A stretch of 64,000 nt of DNA, taken from Certhia americana (lineage: Eukaryota; Chordata; Aves; Passeriformes; Certhiidae). The notes beneath the pieces are model-generated. The model worked only from the letters and a program-made list of their open reading frames with translations. It was not told the origin of the DNA and made no database searches. The position numbers and the translations under genes are program-made. The DNA is taken from assembly GCA_018697195.1 (NCBI GenBank), contig CM031878.1, positions 10,153,566-10,217,565 of the forward strand, in the 5' to 3' direction. Positions 52,995 to 64,000 of the stretch are shown here, in pieces (the stretch's first letter is position 1; each line of letters opens with the position of its first letter).

Positions 52995-54242
52995 GTGAGG
53001 GCGAGGATGGGTGCGCGGGGGGGCGGGCGGAGCGGGCGGGCACTGTCTCCGGGGCACCCCGCAGCTCCCCGAACACGACGAGGTGCGAAGGCAGCGGCCG
53101 GCGGAGAAAGCGCGCACCGAGCGGCGGCCGCGCCCTAAGCCCCGCCGCTGGACCGGGACCTCCGCGGTTCCTCCCGGCGGGGCTGCTCCTCCCCGGCCGG
53201 ACACTGCCCGGTGCCGCCGCCCGGGCCAAGCCGAACCGGGCTGGGGGCAGCTGTTACCCCCGGACGGCGTGCAGTGGGTATGTGCCGTGGCAGACTTTGG
53301 GCAGGGCGGCCGGGGAACGAGGAGAAGAAAAGAAAAACGGACAAGGGAAGGGAAGAAGGGAAGGGAAAAGAAAGAGAATTGGGGAAAAAAATAATAATAA
53401 TAAAAAAAAAAGGACAGAGAATGAAAGAAAGACCAGGAGAGGAGAAGAATACAATGAGTGGAAAATGAGAAGGAAAGGAAAGGAAAGAGAAAAGAATAGG
53501 AAAATCAAAGGGAGGTGGAAACAAAGAGGAACGGAAGAATGAAAGTGGAAGGAGAAAAGGGAAGGAAAAAGGAAAAGTAAGGGGGATGAGAAACAGGAAA
53601 AAAAGAGGAAGACAATAGGGAAAGGAAAAAGGAGGTATAAAGGGAAAATAAGGTTACAAGTGAAGATGAAAGAAAAAAGAAAAGGAGAAAAAAATAAGAG
53701 GAAAAAGAGGACTGGATAGGGGAAGGGAAAGGCTGGGGTAAGAAGGAAGGAGAAAAGGGAAAGAGGTGAGGGAAGGTTTGCTAGTAGCACATCAAGTCTG
53801 CACAGACTAGCACCCCAGATGAGCCCAGCCCTCCCCAGTCCAGCCTGAGAACAAGTGCCCTGGTGCTGCCCAGGTGCTCGACAAGCACAAGGTGACCTGC
53901 CTGCCAGTGAGCACAGGGACATAGTCACACTCCCATGTTCCTAGAAACAGACTTCTGGGGCCTGCATGCCTGCTTTCCCCAATGCAGCTTTCTCAATCAT
54001 AGAGGGACTGGAGGCCATCCTGTGCCTCCCTCTCCCACACCACTCACTCACTGGGGAGAGCCCACCTCACTTACTCTGGCTGCAGCAGAGTGTTGTTCCA
54101 TCCGCTGTCCTCAGGCCTGGCCTGGGTGAACCAGTGTGATCTGGGGTGCAAGACTGCTTAGCTTTGTTTCAGGGCTGGCAGGGCTGGGGCAGGACTGGGA
54201 ACATAGCAGCTGAGAGCTAACTCGGTCTCTCCTTTCTGCCAG
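52995..54242 (+). other. GDNF: GDNF intron 1 (predicted)
   Basis: It runs from the predicted donor GTGAGG at 52995 to an acceptor with a good pyrimidine stretch and 'tttctgccag', ending at 54242. A plausible branch sequence, 'gagctaac', lies near 54214-54221. The CpG-rich 5' part runs to about 53330, followed by a near-pure purine tract. The 3' end is well supported; the 5' end depends on the exon 1 donor choice. Confidence 0.6.
53310..53777 (+). repeat. Long near-homopurine (GGAA/GAAA-rich) tract
   Basis: About 465 bp consist almost entirely of A and G on the + strand, with only isolated pyrimidines. Imperfect GGGAA, GGAAA and GAAA units recur throughout, and there is a short TAA run near 53391-53402. 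The complementary strand is polypyrimidine and opens an artefactual Phe/Leu/Ser-rich frame. The tract could form triplex DNA and is also likely to be prone to sequencing error. Confidence 0.93.
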
Positions 54243-54268
54243 GGGCCCGTGTTGGAAGGAGATCTAAG
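54243..54268 (+). other. GDNF: 5' UTR part of the first GDNF coding exon
   Basis: These 26 bases between the splice acceptor (AG at 54241-54242) and the start codon end in TAAG immediately before ATG. As I recall it, the human gene has the same TAAG-ATG context. Position -3 is A, which gives an adequate initiation context. Confidence 0.8.
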
Positions 54269-54440
54269 ATGAAGTTATGGGATGTTGTGGCTGTCTGCGT
54301 GGTGCTGCTCAACACGGTCTCCACCTTGCCCCTGCCCACCGGTAAGACGCCTCCCAAGGGGTCCCCTTCAGTGGTAGAGGGACCTGAAGATGATCTCTCC
54401 CCCATCAGCCTGCTGCCTCCCTATGCTGTGCACAGTGACT
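54269..54440 (+). CDS. GDNF: GDNF, first coding exon (signal peptide and start of pro-region; partial)
   Basis: This encodes the N-terminus of prepro-GDNF, a secreted TGF-beta superfamily growth factor that signals through GFRA1 and RET to support neurons, kidney and enteric development. The start MKLWDVVAVC is identical to mammalian GDNF. A hydrophobic signal peptide covers about residues 1-19, with cleavage expected before LPLP (human FPLP). Residues 25-57 are a diverged, Pro- and Ser-rich pro-segment without a dibasic site. The exon ends with AGTGACT|GTAAGA, the same junction as in human (SD followed by a split Ser codon), in phase 1. A second donor inside the exon, CACCG|GTAAGA with the exon edge at 54341, is also phase 1. 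The rest of the protein, including the furin site and the seven-cysteine mature domain, lies past position 64000. If unspliced, the frame stops at 54463. Confidence 0.97.
54342..54347 (+). promoter_or_regulatory. GDNF: Internal alternative 5' splice site of GDNF (beta isoform donor)
   Basis: GTAAGA here matches the donor core used at the exon end (54441). It falls after codon 24 plus one base. Using it removes 99 nt and keeps the frame, because both donors are phase 1. The human gene has its beta-isoform donor at the same codon position ('gccg|gtaagag'). Confidence 0.85.
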
Positions 54441-57400
54441 GTAAGAAACATTCCCCTTTGTAGCAACTGCTGTCTGTCTTGCTAAACCTGCTTCCCTTTG
54501 CTCATGCATCAGGATCAGGAAAGGATTCCCCCACTTTGTGTCCCTATTTCTCCACAGGCAGTTTCATTTGCTTTGGAGTTGCTTGAGCAGCTCCAAACCT
54601 AGTCATTCTCCAAAGTTTCGGGTTAACAATTGCAGTGGCAATGCACCCTGCCCATTCCAGCCCTGCCTTCCTGGCAGTCCTAGGATCCCTCTGGTTGAAA
54701 AACATGGGGAGGTGGGATCATTTGTTGTATGCAGAGGAGCTGAGAGGAGGATCTGGTTCACACTCCTCACAGCACAGGCATTGAAACTCGCTCCCCACTG
54801 CCTCAGCCTCCTCTCCCTGCTCAGACCTGCCAATACAATTACTCTGTGCCTGTAGTGGGCGCAAGTCCTGATGGAGGTTTGGCTCCATGATGTGAGGAAC
54901 TGCATACATCCTGGAGTACTGCTGAGCTTCATTAAATCTTTCTTGGATTCTGATCTCAAAATTAGTGTGTCCACACGGAAATTTACAGAAGAGCAGCTGT
55001 GGCAGGGTTGGGAGCTTGATGCAGAGCAATCCACATGAACTACCTCACAGTAAGACAGTTTACAATCTAAATGTCAGATAATAACGCCTTGCTAATAATA
55101 GGTCCTGTACCTACAATAGCAGGTTCATGATTTCCACGGTGGTGTATTATGTTAACTCTGGTGGTTTTCTAAAGAGAGGTAATATGACTCAGTAAGAGTC
55201 ATATATGTGGTACAATACTCACATGAATATTGGAGACGTTCGCTTAGCAAAGGCGCAGACGCAGTTTGAAGGTTGCTTCTTTTGCCCTTGCTCATCCCCC
55301 TCTCTGTTTAGCTTGTTACAAGATGCAGACAGTATCCAGTAATTGGGATTCATTTCTATCTCCTTTTCTGGTGGCATGTCCTTTCCCTGCGCCTGCCACA
55401 GCTCGTCACAGGCATCTGTGCTCTGGTTTCTCTGGGAGCAGCCAGGCTAACACTGTGTGGAGGCACCAAGCATTTGCCGTGACTTCACTTTGACCCCTCC
55501 CAAACACCCATCTCTTCCATACACACATGTTTATGTCCTTCCCCATTTAGTCTTCTCTCTTTCCTTCTCTCGCTAGCGTTTCCCCCTGCTGGAATCTTGC
55601 CTAGGCTCCCGCCTCCGCGTGTCCCAGCCTGGGCTCCTGCTGCTCACAGACTGGCAACCCTGACATCCTTTCAGCCCCTCCAAACAGGGAGGTTGGCCAA
55701 AAGTGTTTCCTCACAGGGCTCCAGCCTGCCAGAATCATGGGGCTATCACACATTGTGATCTTCTTCTCCATGGCAAGCCATGTGGTGGATAAGTTCCGTC
55801 CTACAAAAGGCAGTGATCAGCTTTTTAGGCCACTGTTCTCTGTACAGGCTTGCTGAGGTGCTGGTGGCAAGAAGAGCATTGGGGGAAAGCATCATTAGTC
55901 AGTTTGTAGCTCTTGTAGAAGCTTCAGGGTGGGAGAGCATTAATGCTCCGTCTTTCCAGTGATAGTATTTGTATGATGCTTACTTTTATCTTGAAACACC
56001 TTCTGGGAATATGGTCCCTGGCAAGCTGATTGCTCTACAGCAGCTCAAGGGGATAGGCAGCTGTAGTAATTGTCTCATTTTCTAGTATTCAAAATGCCTC
56101 ATCATTGCATCTTCTATTTTCCTTTCCTGTGGATTGGATCAACAAGAAGCAGGAAGAAAGACAACCTGTGTTTTACCTGACCTATGGTAGTATCAGTATT
56201 ATCTCTGTTTCTAGGGTACAGATATGGGCTTAGCCATGCAGAGCTGGGTGAAAAGTTATTGCCCAGGACAGTCATTTGAGAAAAGGCTGATTGTTTGGTC
56301 TTGATTTGTTAGCTTTGTGTATCACAAACAAATGGGCCTGGCTGCAAGGGCGAAGGAACAGTGCTGTTCATCACATCAGAAATTGAGGAAAACCCAGGGC
56401 ATTCCTGTGATCTTTACATGGCAGCAGTTAACAGAGTCTGAAAGTTAGAAATTCATCTCTCTGTTGCCAAGTCAGATGAGTCAGAGGAGACCTGCAGAAA
56501 GCTGACTGTAAGAGAGCAATTAAATACTCTGGTGCACTTCGATGCTCTTTGCAGTTGATTTTAAAAAGTTTGTGGCATCTGGAGAACAGTCTGCAAACAG
56601 GCTATGAGGCTGATCCTACCCGGGCACATCACTGCCTTCCTGCTGCAGCATCACTTTGCTCAAATCACTCCCATCAGAGTCTTTGACCTATTTGTTCTCT
56701 CCACTTACAATTTTTTGGCATGCACCATTCAGCACAGGAAAGACACAGAACAAAGTACACAAGAGGAATCAATGTCTACACCATGTAGATTTCCCTTTCC
56801 ACTTGGAGGTTTCTCTCATCATCAGCAGACAATGTGCCACAAGCACAGAGGCATGCTTGCAGCTCCCCAGCTGTCTGCAGGTGAACCTGCCATGTATTCA
56901 CCTCTCTGTGGATGCTGTTGGTCAGCTGCTTTGCTCAGGGCTTTTGCAAGAGACAGCTCACAAAGTGGTGGGAGCACCATCATCTCCTGTGTTGCCTCAT
57001 ATGCATAGGACAGTGAGTATAGGTCCTGAGCAGGACTGGGTGCTGTCTGCATTCAGAGAGGTGCACTGCTGTCCCCTAAAGCAGTCCCTTTGCAGGCTGA
57101 GTCTAGCCATTTTGCTCCAAGGTCAGCTGCTCTCACTCCAGAGAATTTGGGTCTCCCACGCATCACTTGCATCAGGACTTAGTAGGACTGTGAGATCAAG
57201 TCCACTCCTAAGGGCAGGCCAAACAGCTTGCTGGAGAACAGATCTATTTCACAGGCCCTTGACACCTTTTTGCACTCTCATTTGATGGGATTACTTTCTC
57301 TGCTAAGTCCTCTGAAGTCACCTGATGTTACCCCATCCCTTTCAGGTTGGTTTGAAATATTCCTTCATTCCAGGCTGCAGGCAGGCTTCTAACCTCCTGG

Positions 57401-59189
57401 GCTGATCAGGTGTAATGTGCTGACCTTTGCTGTTCAGGGCAGTAATCAGAGATGGCAGAGGGTGCTAGCAATTGCAATCTTCTGCATTTTTAATTGGACT
57501 GGTGGCTGGAGTATCCTCCACAAATGCAGTGCATTGGAGATGAATCCAGTATTTGTAGGTGTTTTGGCATCAGTATTCATGGGATAGCTTACTTCACACA
57601 CACAAAAAAAGAAGAGATGTAGAGTTTGCAACCATTTCATTATTTCCCTTGCGCTACAATCCTCTGGGGGAAGAACACTATTAGCTTAAACTCCAAATGC
57701 AAGCAGAACAAATATAAACCACATTATTATAAACTGAATACTAAGTCAGCACTCTCAGAAGCATGACAGTGCAGAAGGAGCCAAACACTTGTTTGCATTA
57801 CACACCAGTGTAATACATCTTGTAACTGCTTTCTGTTGGATGCACATAACCAACATGTACATGAGGACTGGAGTCCTAAAAATCCTTATATGGTATGTGT
57901 TCATTTGATCAAGTGAGAATCTTTACTAAGAACTAGAGGTAAGCAGGTAGAATTAAATGAAACGTCTCCCCATGGGATTTTCCCTCTTAGTAAGAGGAAA
58001 AGATGGGGTTTTGCATCATGGTGTCTGAGTTACTCTACTGCTACTGAATGATCATTCACTGTTAGAGCTCCTTTGATATATGCTGTGACATACCATGGTA
58101 TGTGTGTTTTACCTCTGTTAAAAATTCTTCTGCTAATTTAATGTATTTAATGCTATGCTGCTGCTTTTAGCTGCAACTTTAACATCTAATATGGAAAGTA
58201 TCTAGAAAAAAATAGAGGTATTGTAGGGCTCTTTAAGGCAAAACCAGTATTTAATTATGCTTCCAACTGAATGCATTTCCTGCCCTACAATATTTATTAG
58301 ACCCATTCGATGTCACGAACTACAACTCTCATGTTTCTGCCAGGCTTTCCTGCTCAGCACACCTACTGTGTGGTATATTTGCAAAATACTGCAGAGGTTA
58401 CCTGCCCTGCACAGTAAACCCAGTGCACCAGGGAGGTATCAGCCACACCAAGCAGGTGCCAGCCCGTGTCATCAGATCTGTGTGTGCCCAGCTGGTTCAT
58501 CCTGTCAGCGTCAGGCCAAGTGTGCCTGGGTGCCCGAGCCGGCACATGTATGTAATAAATTTTGTTTGCACAGGGACACCCAGGTTATCTAGGCATTCAC
58601 AAATCCCAAGCATTCAGTTTGATCCATTCATGGGCAAAATCCTAGAAAAGAAAAAAACAGGAACATGTGCTGAAATCCAGGGGCATGTAGCCCTAGAAGC
58701 AAATTCCTTTGTAGTCTCAGGTATAAATCCTGAATGTACTCCAATGAAGAGCAATCTGTGACTTAAGGAAAAAAGTTCTGAATTGCAGAATAATAAAGTT
58801 CTATTCCGTATCCTTTGCTGAGTTTTAGTTCTTTGCTGCTTTTCAATTTAGGGACCTCAAAAAATTGCAAGTGAAACTGTGAATGCCGTTGGATGTTTTG
58901 CAGTTGTTTATTGACAGATAATATACCTGGACATACTTTTCTTCATTGTCTTTCATAAGCCTCTTGAGTGTATTTTAGAAATCCCATGTTCAGGTTATGT
59001 AGATGAAGACCTTCAGAACATTCCTTGAAAAGCTGAAGAATTCAGTTGTGTTAAGGATTCATCAGTTACTGAATTTAGTGGGGGAGGCATTGTTTATTCA
59101 CTAGCAGAAGATCCTCAGACTGATAGGTTGTACTATCTTTGTAAATTATACAGTTCCTGGTTAGTACTGCAAAAAGCGGTTTTAAAATA

Positions 59190-59250
59190 ATTAAAGTTAC
59201 AAAGGCTTTGAGAAGCCATTTGGGTCATCAAGTCCCACCCTGCCACAATT
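59190..59250 (+). repeat. Possible short CR1 fragment
   Basis: The phrase 'gccatttgggtcatcaagtc' followed by 'ccaccctgcca' resembles the 'gggtcatctagtccaacc' region near the 3' end of CR1. It is only about 60 bp and no terminal repeat is visible, so this is tentative. Confidence 0.35.
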
Positions 59251-59297
59251 GCAGATGTTCACAGGTGAACATCTAGTGGAAATACCCAACTTTCATC

Positions 59298-59324
59298 CCA
59301 CACACACACATACACACACACACA
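59298..59324 (+). repeat. (CA)n microsatellite
   Basis: About 13 CA units with one T interruption, inside the GDNF intron. Confidence 0.92.
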
Positions 59325-62300
59325 GAGAAAATCTAGGGATTGCAAGATAAAACTTGTAGTACATAGGCCAAACCCTACATAACTACATTTGTTATATTTC
59401 TGAGGTAGTAAGTGAATAAGTAGAAACAAACAAGGAATACAAAATACTGCAGCACAACCATGTTCAGGATCATCAGACATCTAAATAGGCCACTGACACA
59501 TTAGTGCTGGTAGAGTGGTTAGCACTGCAGAGTGGTCATTTTTTACAAAACCAGCTCAGTTTCTGATAAAGTAATGTCCTTTGGTAAAGAGAACCACGGG
59601 AAAGATTTCAGTTGTTCTTGGAATTTCAATCATGCTTACAAAGAGAAGAAAGAAAATAGGATCAAAAACATTTACTTGAGACTGCTGCAAATAAAATATT
59701 AAGACACAAAATACGTTAGAATATGTTTCAGGATCAAGGACTTAAAATTAATTTTGTGGGGTATTTCATGTAGCAGCATCTTTTTTAAGGAATAAAGCCA
59801 AGCATATGACCTAGCAGAAGTTTAGGCTCTATGTATTATACAGCACTTAAACTGCAACCTGCAGGTACATTTCTTTGAAGTCTTTGGGACTTGTGCAAAT
59901 ACTTTAAAGATTATTGAGCAAGAGTATTTTCAAAATAAGCAAACACTGAAATCCATGTATTTATTTTCTTGTGGCTCGGCAGTATTACAGCAGTATGCCA
60001 AAACTTCTCTGGTGGCCATGCTTTTAGAGGCAAGCTGGTCATCTCCCCTTTAAATAACAAGCTGTGTACAAACATCTGGACTCTGTTTCCATCCAAAGCA
60101 TATGTGATTTCTAACAAAATCAGCCATTACTTAGGAATTTCCTGAAGGGAGGTATCATCCAGTGTAGCAGCTAGGAAGGACCTTGCTTTTCTGAGTGCAC
60201 ACCAGCCCTATCTGGCAAGTGCCAGTCCACACTTCCCAGCATGAGCCCTTCTGCAGTAGAGTTCTTGCACCTGCCCTAGAGCCAGGGACTGAATAGTATA
60301 ACAATAAAAATTTTCAGCAAGCAATATTAAAGCCTTTCATATTGTTCCTTTTGTAAACACACTGAAATGCAATTGAAAGGCAACAATGATCATGTGTTAT
60401 TTATACATCAGATCAAATCTGACTGTGGCAGAGATTGCCACAAGAGAAACATCAGCCAAGATTTTGCCTGGACCACTGTGCCAGTCTACAGCCACCAGGA
60501 AGAGACTCGGTTAGGGTCCCTTTGGAGTCTGTTCTTCCTGCTTTACTGCATGTCTTTGTTCCTTGGGGATGCTTCTAAAACCCATTGAGAGATGCAGCCT
60601 AAGAACACAGGCATCCCAGTAACAGCTGATACTGATTTAGGTGTGCTCTTTCCCTTCAGTGAACTGTTACTAAAGAAGGGCTGGGTTACATTTGTGGGGT
60701 TTTACTGACGCCATAAGAGAGCTGGTCTGGATCACTTATGCACCAGGGATAGTAAAGAAAGTACCATCAGTATTTCCTCCATTAAAACCTGCATGTTTGC
60801 CTGTTAGCTGGCTGCATGTGTTCTTGTTAACAGGCCGCAAGTTTCCGGTCTCACTCATATATCCAAGGCTTTCGCAGGATTTAAGGTTCTAGCTTAACCA
60901 AATGTTAGGTGCAAACCTATATTTTACTGGGAATCTGAGTATTTAGTCAGCATGGTATGGATATGGAAGAATTCTAGATCTTAGGGAGTGTTCAACAGGT
61001 TTGTGTCTTGCCCATGTTTGGCTCCTGCTCAGTTGGTAGCTCCAGGCAGGGTACTGGCACTTTTTTCCTTCTTCCCGTTTTCCACTCTTCATGCTGTAAC
61101 TTCTTCTGATGCAGGGATGCTCTGAGGGTGCTCACATACCCACCATTCCATAGGATAAGGTCCCAGTGCAGATGGGCTCCTGGCACTGCAGCTGCAGGAG
61201 ATACCACAAAATCCCAGGTGCAACTGCTGAAAAGCACACTGCTTTGTGGTGCTCAGAGCTGGTGACTCAAAGCTCTGTGCCAGAGGCAAAAGTGCATCCT
61301 CCTGTTGCTCCTCTGCTCCTTGACTGCTGAGTAAGACATTCCTCTTGCCCACCACAGAGAGGACAGAGGTAGGAGTGGACAGAGGAGCAGGGTCCTGTGA
61401 GCAACCTGCCTGGACTAGGTGAAGAAAAAGAAACTCCTGTGAGCAGGTCAGCTCATGACTTCCTCTGCTTCACACAGTTCATCTGACCTTGCTGCTTCCC
61501 CCTGCTGTCACGGATTTCCCACACTGGCAACTACTGTGGTGGTCCTGTTGTATCCCCCTTTTCTTCTTCTTTTGGGAACCAGCATTTCCACCTGCAAGCA
61601 TGCCAGGAAAACAAAGGAAGGGAGGCACTGACAAGCACAGCAGCGTGAAAATAGAAAGGACTCTGTGGATATGTCATTACAACCAACACGTGGGAAGCTG
61701 CAGGGTTAGCTAGTGAGCTACAAACACTTTAACTTTACTGCTCCATCAGGAGCAAGAACACCAGGAAGGTCAATCCTGTGCCTTTTTACCAATTGCCTCA
61801 TTGTACCTGACTGGTGCAAGCAGCCCTGGCATGCTCCACCAGGATATTTAGCACTTGCCTTTATAAGGGGCAAGGACGCTGGAGAGAGGCTCCATTTCTA
61901 AGGGCTCTCTGAGTCTGAGGGGAGCCACAGCATGGGCTGAGAGTGAGGCAATACAGAGCTGTAATAAACTTTTAAGGATGAGCTGATTCTAGTTTGTTTG
62001 ATGCTCTCTTTCCTAATGGATACAACCCACAGGTTTTCACTTCACTCTTGGTCCCATGGATTTTCAGGCAAGGCATGAAAGCAAAGTTATGCTTCAGAGA
62101 GGTGGTATTTTAATTGTTTAAACACCAAAAACATTTCAGCATTCTATTTTTAACACCTGTCTTCACTTAGATGCATTCATATAATATTCTTTGTCATTTT
62201 ATGCAAAATATTTAATTTTCAATAAAATAAATGGTTTATCCCCACCACAGTTGCTACTTTCTCACTTTGTAAAGCAGAATGATCATCACATTAGTATTTT

Positions 62301-64000
62301 AATCTGGACAAGGTAGTACTTCCACAAACAAACTGCTCCAAATCGTTCCTAAAATGTGTCCTTCTGGTGTCAGATGGAGGTATTCTGTGTTCAGACACAT
62401 CATGTCCACTATAATAAGCACCTGAAAACAGTACTGCAAAGTGAGCTAAATATTAAAAAAAAATTGAGTAATGATTATGAAATAAAGTAATCATTTGATT
62501 ATGAAGGCCCCAGATTAAAGTACTAGAACTGTTTCTGAAAAGGAGCCATTTAATTCTAATGCAGATCTGGATCTAAATTTTCTAAATATTGCTTACCATT
62601 CCAATGAGCAGAACTAAACCCCTAGAACTTTGAAATCATATTTCAGGGTCTGATACTGTTGTTTGAACCTCTCTAACTGGAAGACTGTGCTCAAGCAAAA
62701 TAATTTGGTTTAGTGTTTGGTCTAATGTTTTGATGTGGTAGCAATACAGTGTCACAAAGGCAGGCATAAAAAATAAATCTAAAAGCGAAACCTAATTTCA
62801 TAATGTTTAATATACCTTTTGTGACTTCTGTTACATCTCTTAAGCTCAGGGTTTGTAAAGTGCCAAATAACATGGCAGTGATCAGTATGGAAAGCTCAGT
62901 TTCAGATTCTATAAAGCTCAGTTTCAAATAACTTAAGATGTCAAGTTTTATGAGGTTATAAAAAAAAGGAAACCCCACCTAAATAAATTATTATTCTGCA
63001 ATATATAGGGTTTAAGGTTTTTTTGTATGTCATATGAGACAGCATGGTTAAAAGAAACTGTAGTTAGTCTTTTAAATCCATAAGCAGGCACCAAAAGAAG
63101 AAACTGGATTTTTATCTCAAAAATTGAAGATCCAAACCATCAGTTTGTGATCAGGTACAAGCTGAGGATTTCTTGCTCTACCATGCTGGGTTGCTTCCAT
63201 GGCATGTGGGGGACTATTTGGCTTTAAACTTAATCTGTTGATAGTGAAATCAAATGAATAGGTTTACAAAATGTAACTGTGATCACATTTGAACAGACAG
63301 CAATAAATTGCCCATTTTTACTTAGTGGAGGTTGTTTTTTGATAATGGGGAGAGTTTGGTGTGAATATCCATTTAGACCTGTTTCATGTAAAAGTCTATC
63401 AGAACACTGTATAATTTATTCTTCTAAAAAGCACAGGGATCAGATCCCAGTCCTGGTGTCACCTGGTGTCTCTAATTAAATAGAAATGCAAAGACAGGTT
63501 CTGGGGGGTTGCTGTGGGGAAGGTACCCATAGGAAGGCACATTTCTCTGCACATTCAAAGCAGAACTCAGGACTGGATTTCTCCAGGGACTAATGGGGAG
63601 TGCCTTGGCTGTTTGGCTGCAGGATCCTTCACTTATGCACGCTGCCAGGACTTCTTGTGCCCCAGGGACAGAGTCTGTGCTTGGGGACAGGCAGGTTAAA
63701 ACTTCGGATCCCAGAGAACATCAGGGAGACAAGAATTTCTACTTGCATTACAGAGGGATGTTCCAAACTAGGAGGTTGGGTCAAAGCTATGATCTAAGTG
63801 TGCCCTAAGTGTTTAGAAAACAAGCAAACAGCAAACAGATGATGCAGATATTCTTGTGTTCATTTGTTGTTGTTGTTCGTTGGTTGCTTGGTTTGGGTTT
63901 TAAATTAGTATTTTAAATGGGTCTCACTCCCACTGGTGAAGGTGTTCGCCAGCTCTGCCCCCAGCCTGATCACTCTGCTAGATTCCTATTTATATCAGTT

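Larger units (their letters stand above)
50800..53330. promoter_or_regulatory. CpG island over the GDNF promoter and first exon
   Basis: CpG dinucleotides become dense from about 50810 and stay dense to about 53330, in sharp contrast to the CpG-poor flanks. GC-box-like GGGGCGG or its complement recurs (for example 51142-51148 and around 53024). Long open frames on both strands in this block (up to about 213 codons) follow from few AT-rich stops and are not genes. Mammalian GDNF promoters are also GC-rich, and a cis-antisense transcript is known at the human locus. An antisense promoter here is possible, but no sequence evidence for one was seen. Confidence 0.9.
54441..64000 (+). other. GDNF: GDNF intron after the first coding exon (5' part)
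   Basis: The donor is GTAAGA at 54441. No sequence resembling the next GDNF exon (expected to begin near NMPEDY and carry the cystine-knot domain) is present on the + strand to the end of the window, so the intron exceeds 9.5 kb. It holds a short (CA)n at 59298, a possible CR1 scrap near 59190, and a 209-codon chance-like open frame at 56656-57285. Nothing else is recognised. Confidence 0.85.

Noticed and set aside
53254..53928. 224-codon minus-strand Phe/Leu/Ser-rich frame resembling a membrane protein
   Set aside because: It is the translation of the polypyrimidine complement of the purine tract. The apparent hydrophobicity comes from TTT, CTT and TCC codons.
54441..64000. Next GDNF exon with the cystine-knot domain
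   Set aside because: No translated frame shows the expected conserved residues of the mature domain, so it must lie outside the window.
1..64000. CRISPR array, operon, integrated phage or other prokaryote-style system
   Set aside because: The window is vertebrate nuclear DNA. There are no regularly spaced direct repeats and no dense gene clusters.

Overview
This is vertebrate nuclear DNA, most likely from a bird. The evidence is a compact set of truncated CR1 LINEs as the only clear interspersed repeats, with CR1-type 3' termini at about 12447 and 28135. There is also an AT-rich, intron-like background, a single GC-rich CpG island, and two 100-N assembly gaps. Most open frames here are chance frames. 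The only gene I recognise is GDNF (glial cell line-derived neurotrophic factor), on the + strand at the right-hand end of the window. The GDNF region of human 5p corresponds to the avian Z chromosome, so Z linkage is likely, but that is inference.

Layout. Positions 1-50800 are the 5' flank of GDNF, a gene-poor desert. It holds an old, diverged CR1-like stretch (about 6985-7365) and younger CR1 fragments, all antisense (12447-12742, 13805-14440, 28135-28843, 32868-33080). It also holds two probable palindromic MITE-like relics (21921-22010, 35075-35185), microsatellites, and gaps inside (AT)n (18826-18925) and inside an A/C-rich tract (46398-46497). A CpG island spans about 50800-53330 and carries the presumed GDNF promoter, with a TATA box at 52010-52016 and an AP-1/forkhead motif block at 51515-51560. 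A long noncoding first exon is predicted at about 52040-52994. A short intron 1 (52995-54242) contains a roughly 465-bp near-pure purine tract. The first coding exon is 54243-54440, with ATG at 54269. The rest, 54441-64000, is the 5' part of the next intron. The exon encoding most of the pro-region and the mature cystine-knot domain lies beyond the window.

The most informative finding is that the coding exon has two in-phase splice donors, GTAAGA at 54342 and GTAAGA at 54441. They match the two donors that give the alpha and beta prepro-GDNF isoforms in mammals. Here the optional segment is 99 nt (33 codons), against 78 nt in human. A predicted spliced upstream ORF ends one base before the GDNF start codon. 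I found no operon, CRISPR array, intact mobile element or evident novel multi-gene system. The remaining findings are candidate regulatory or structural elements.
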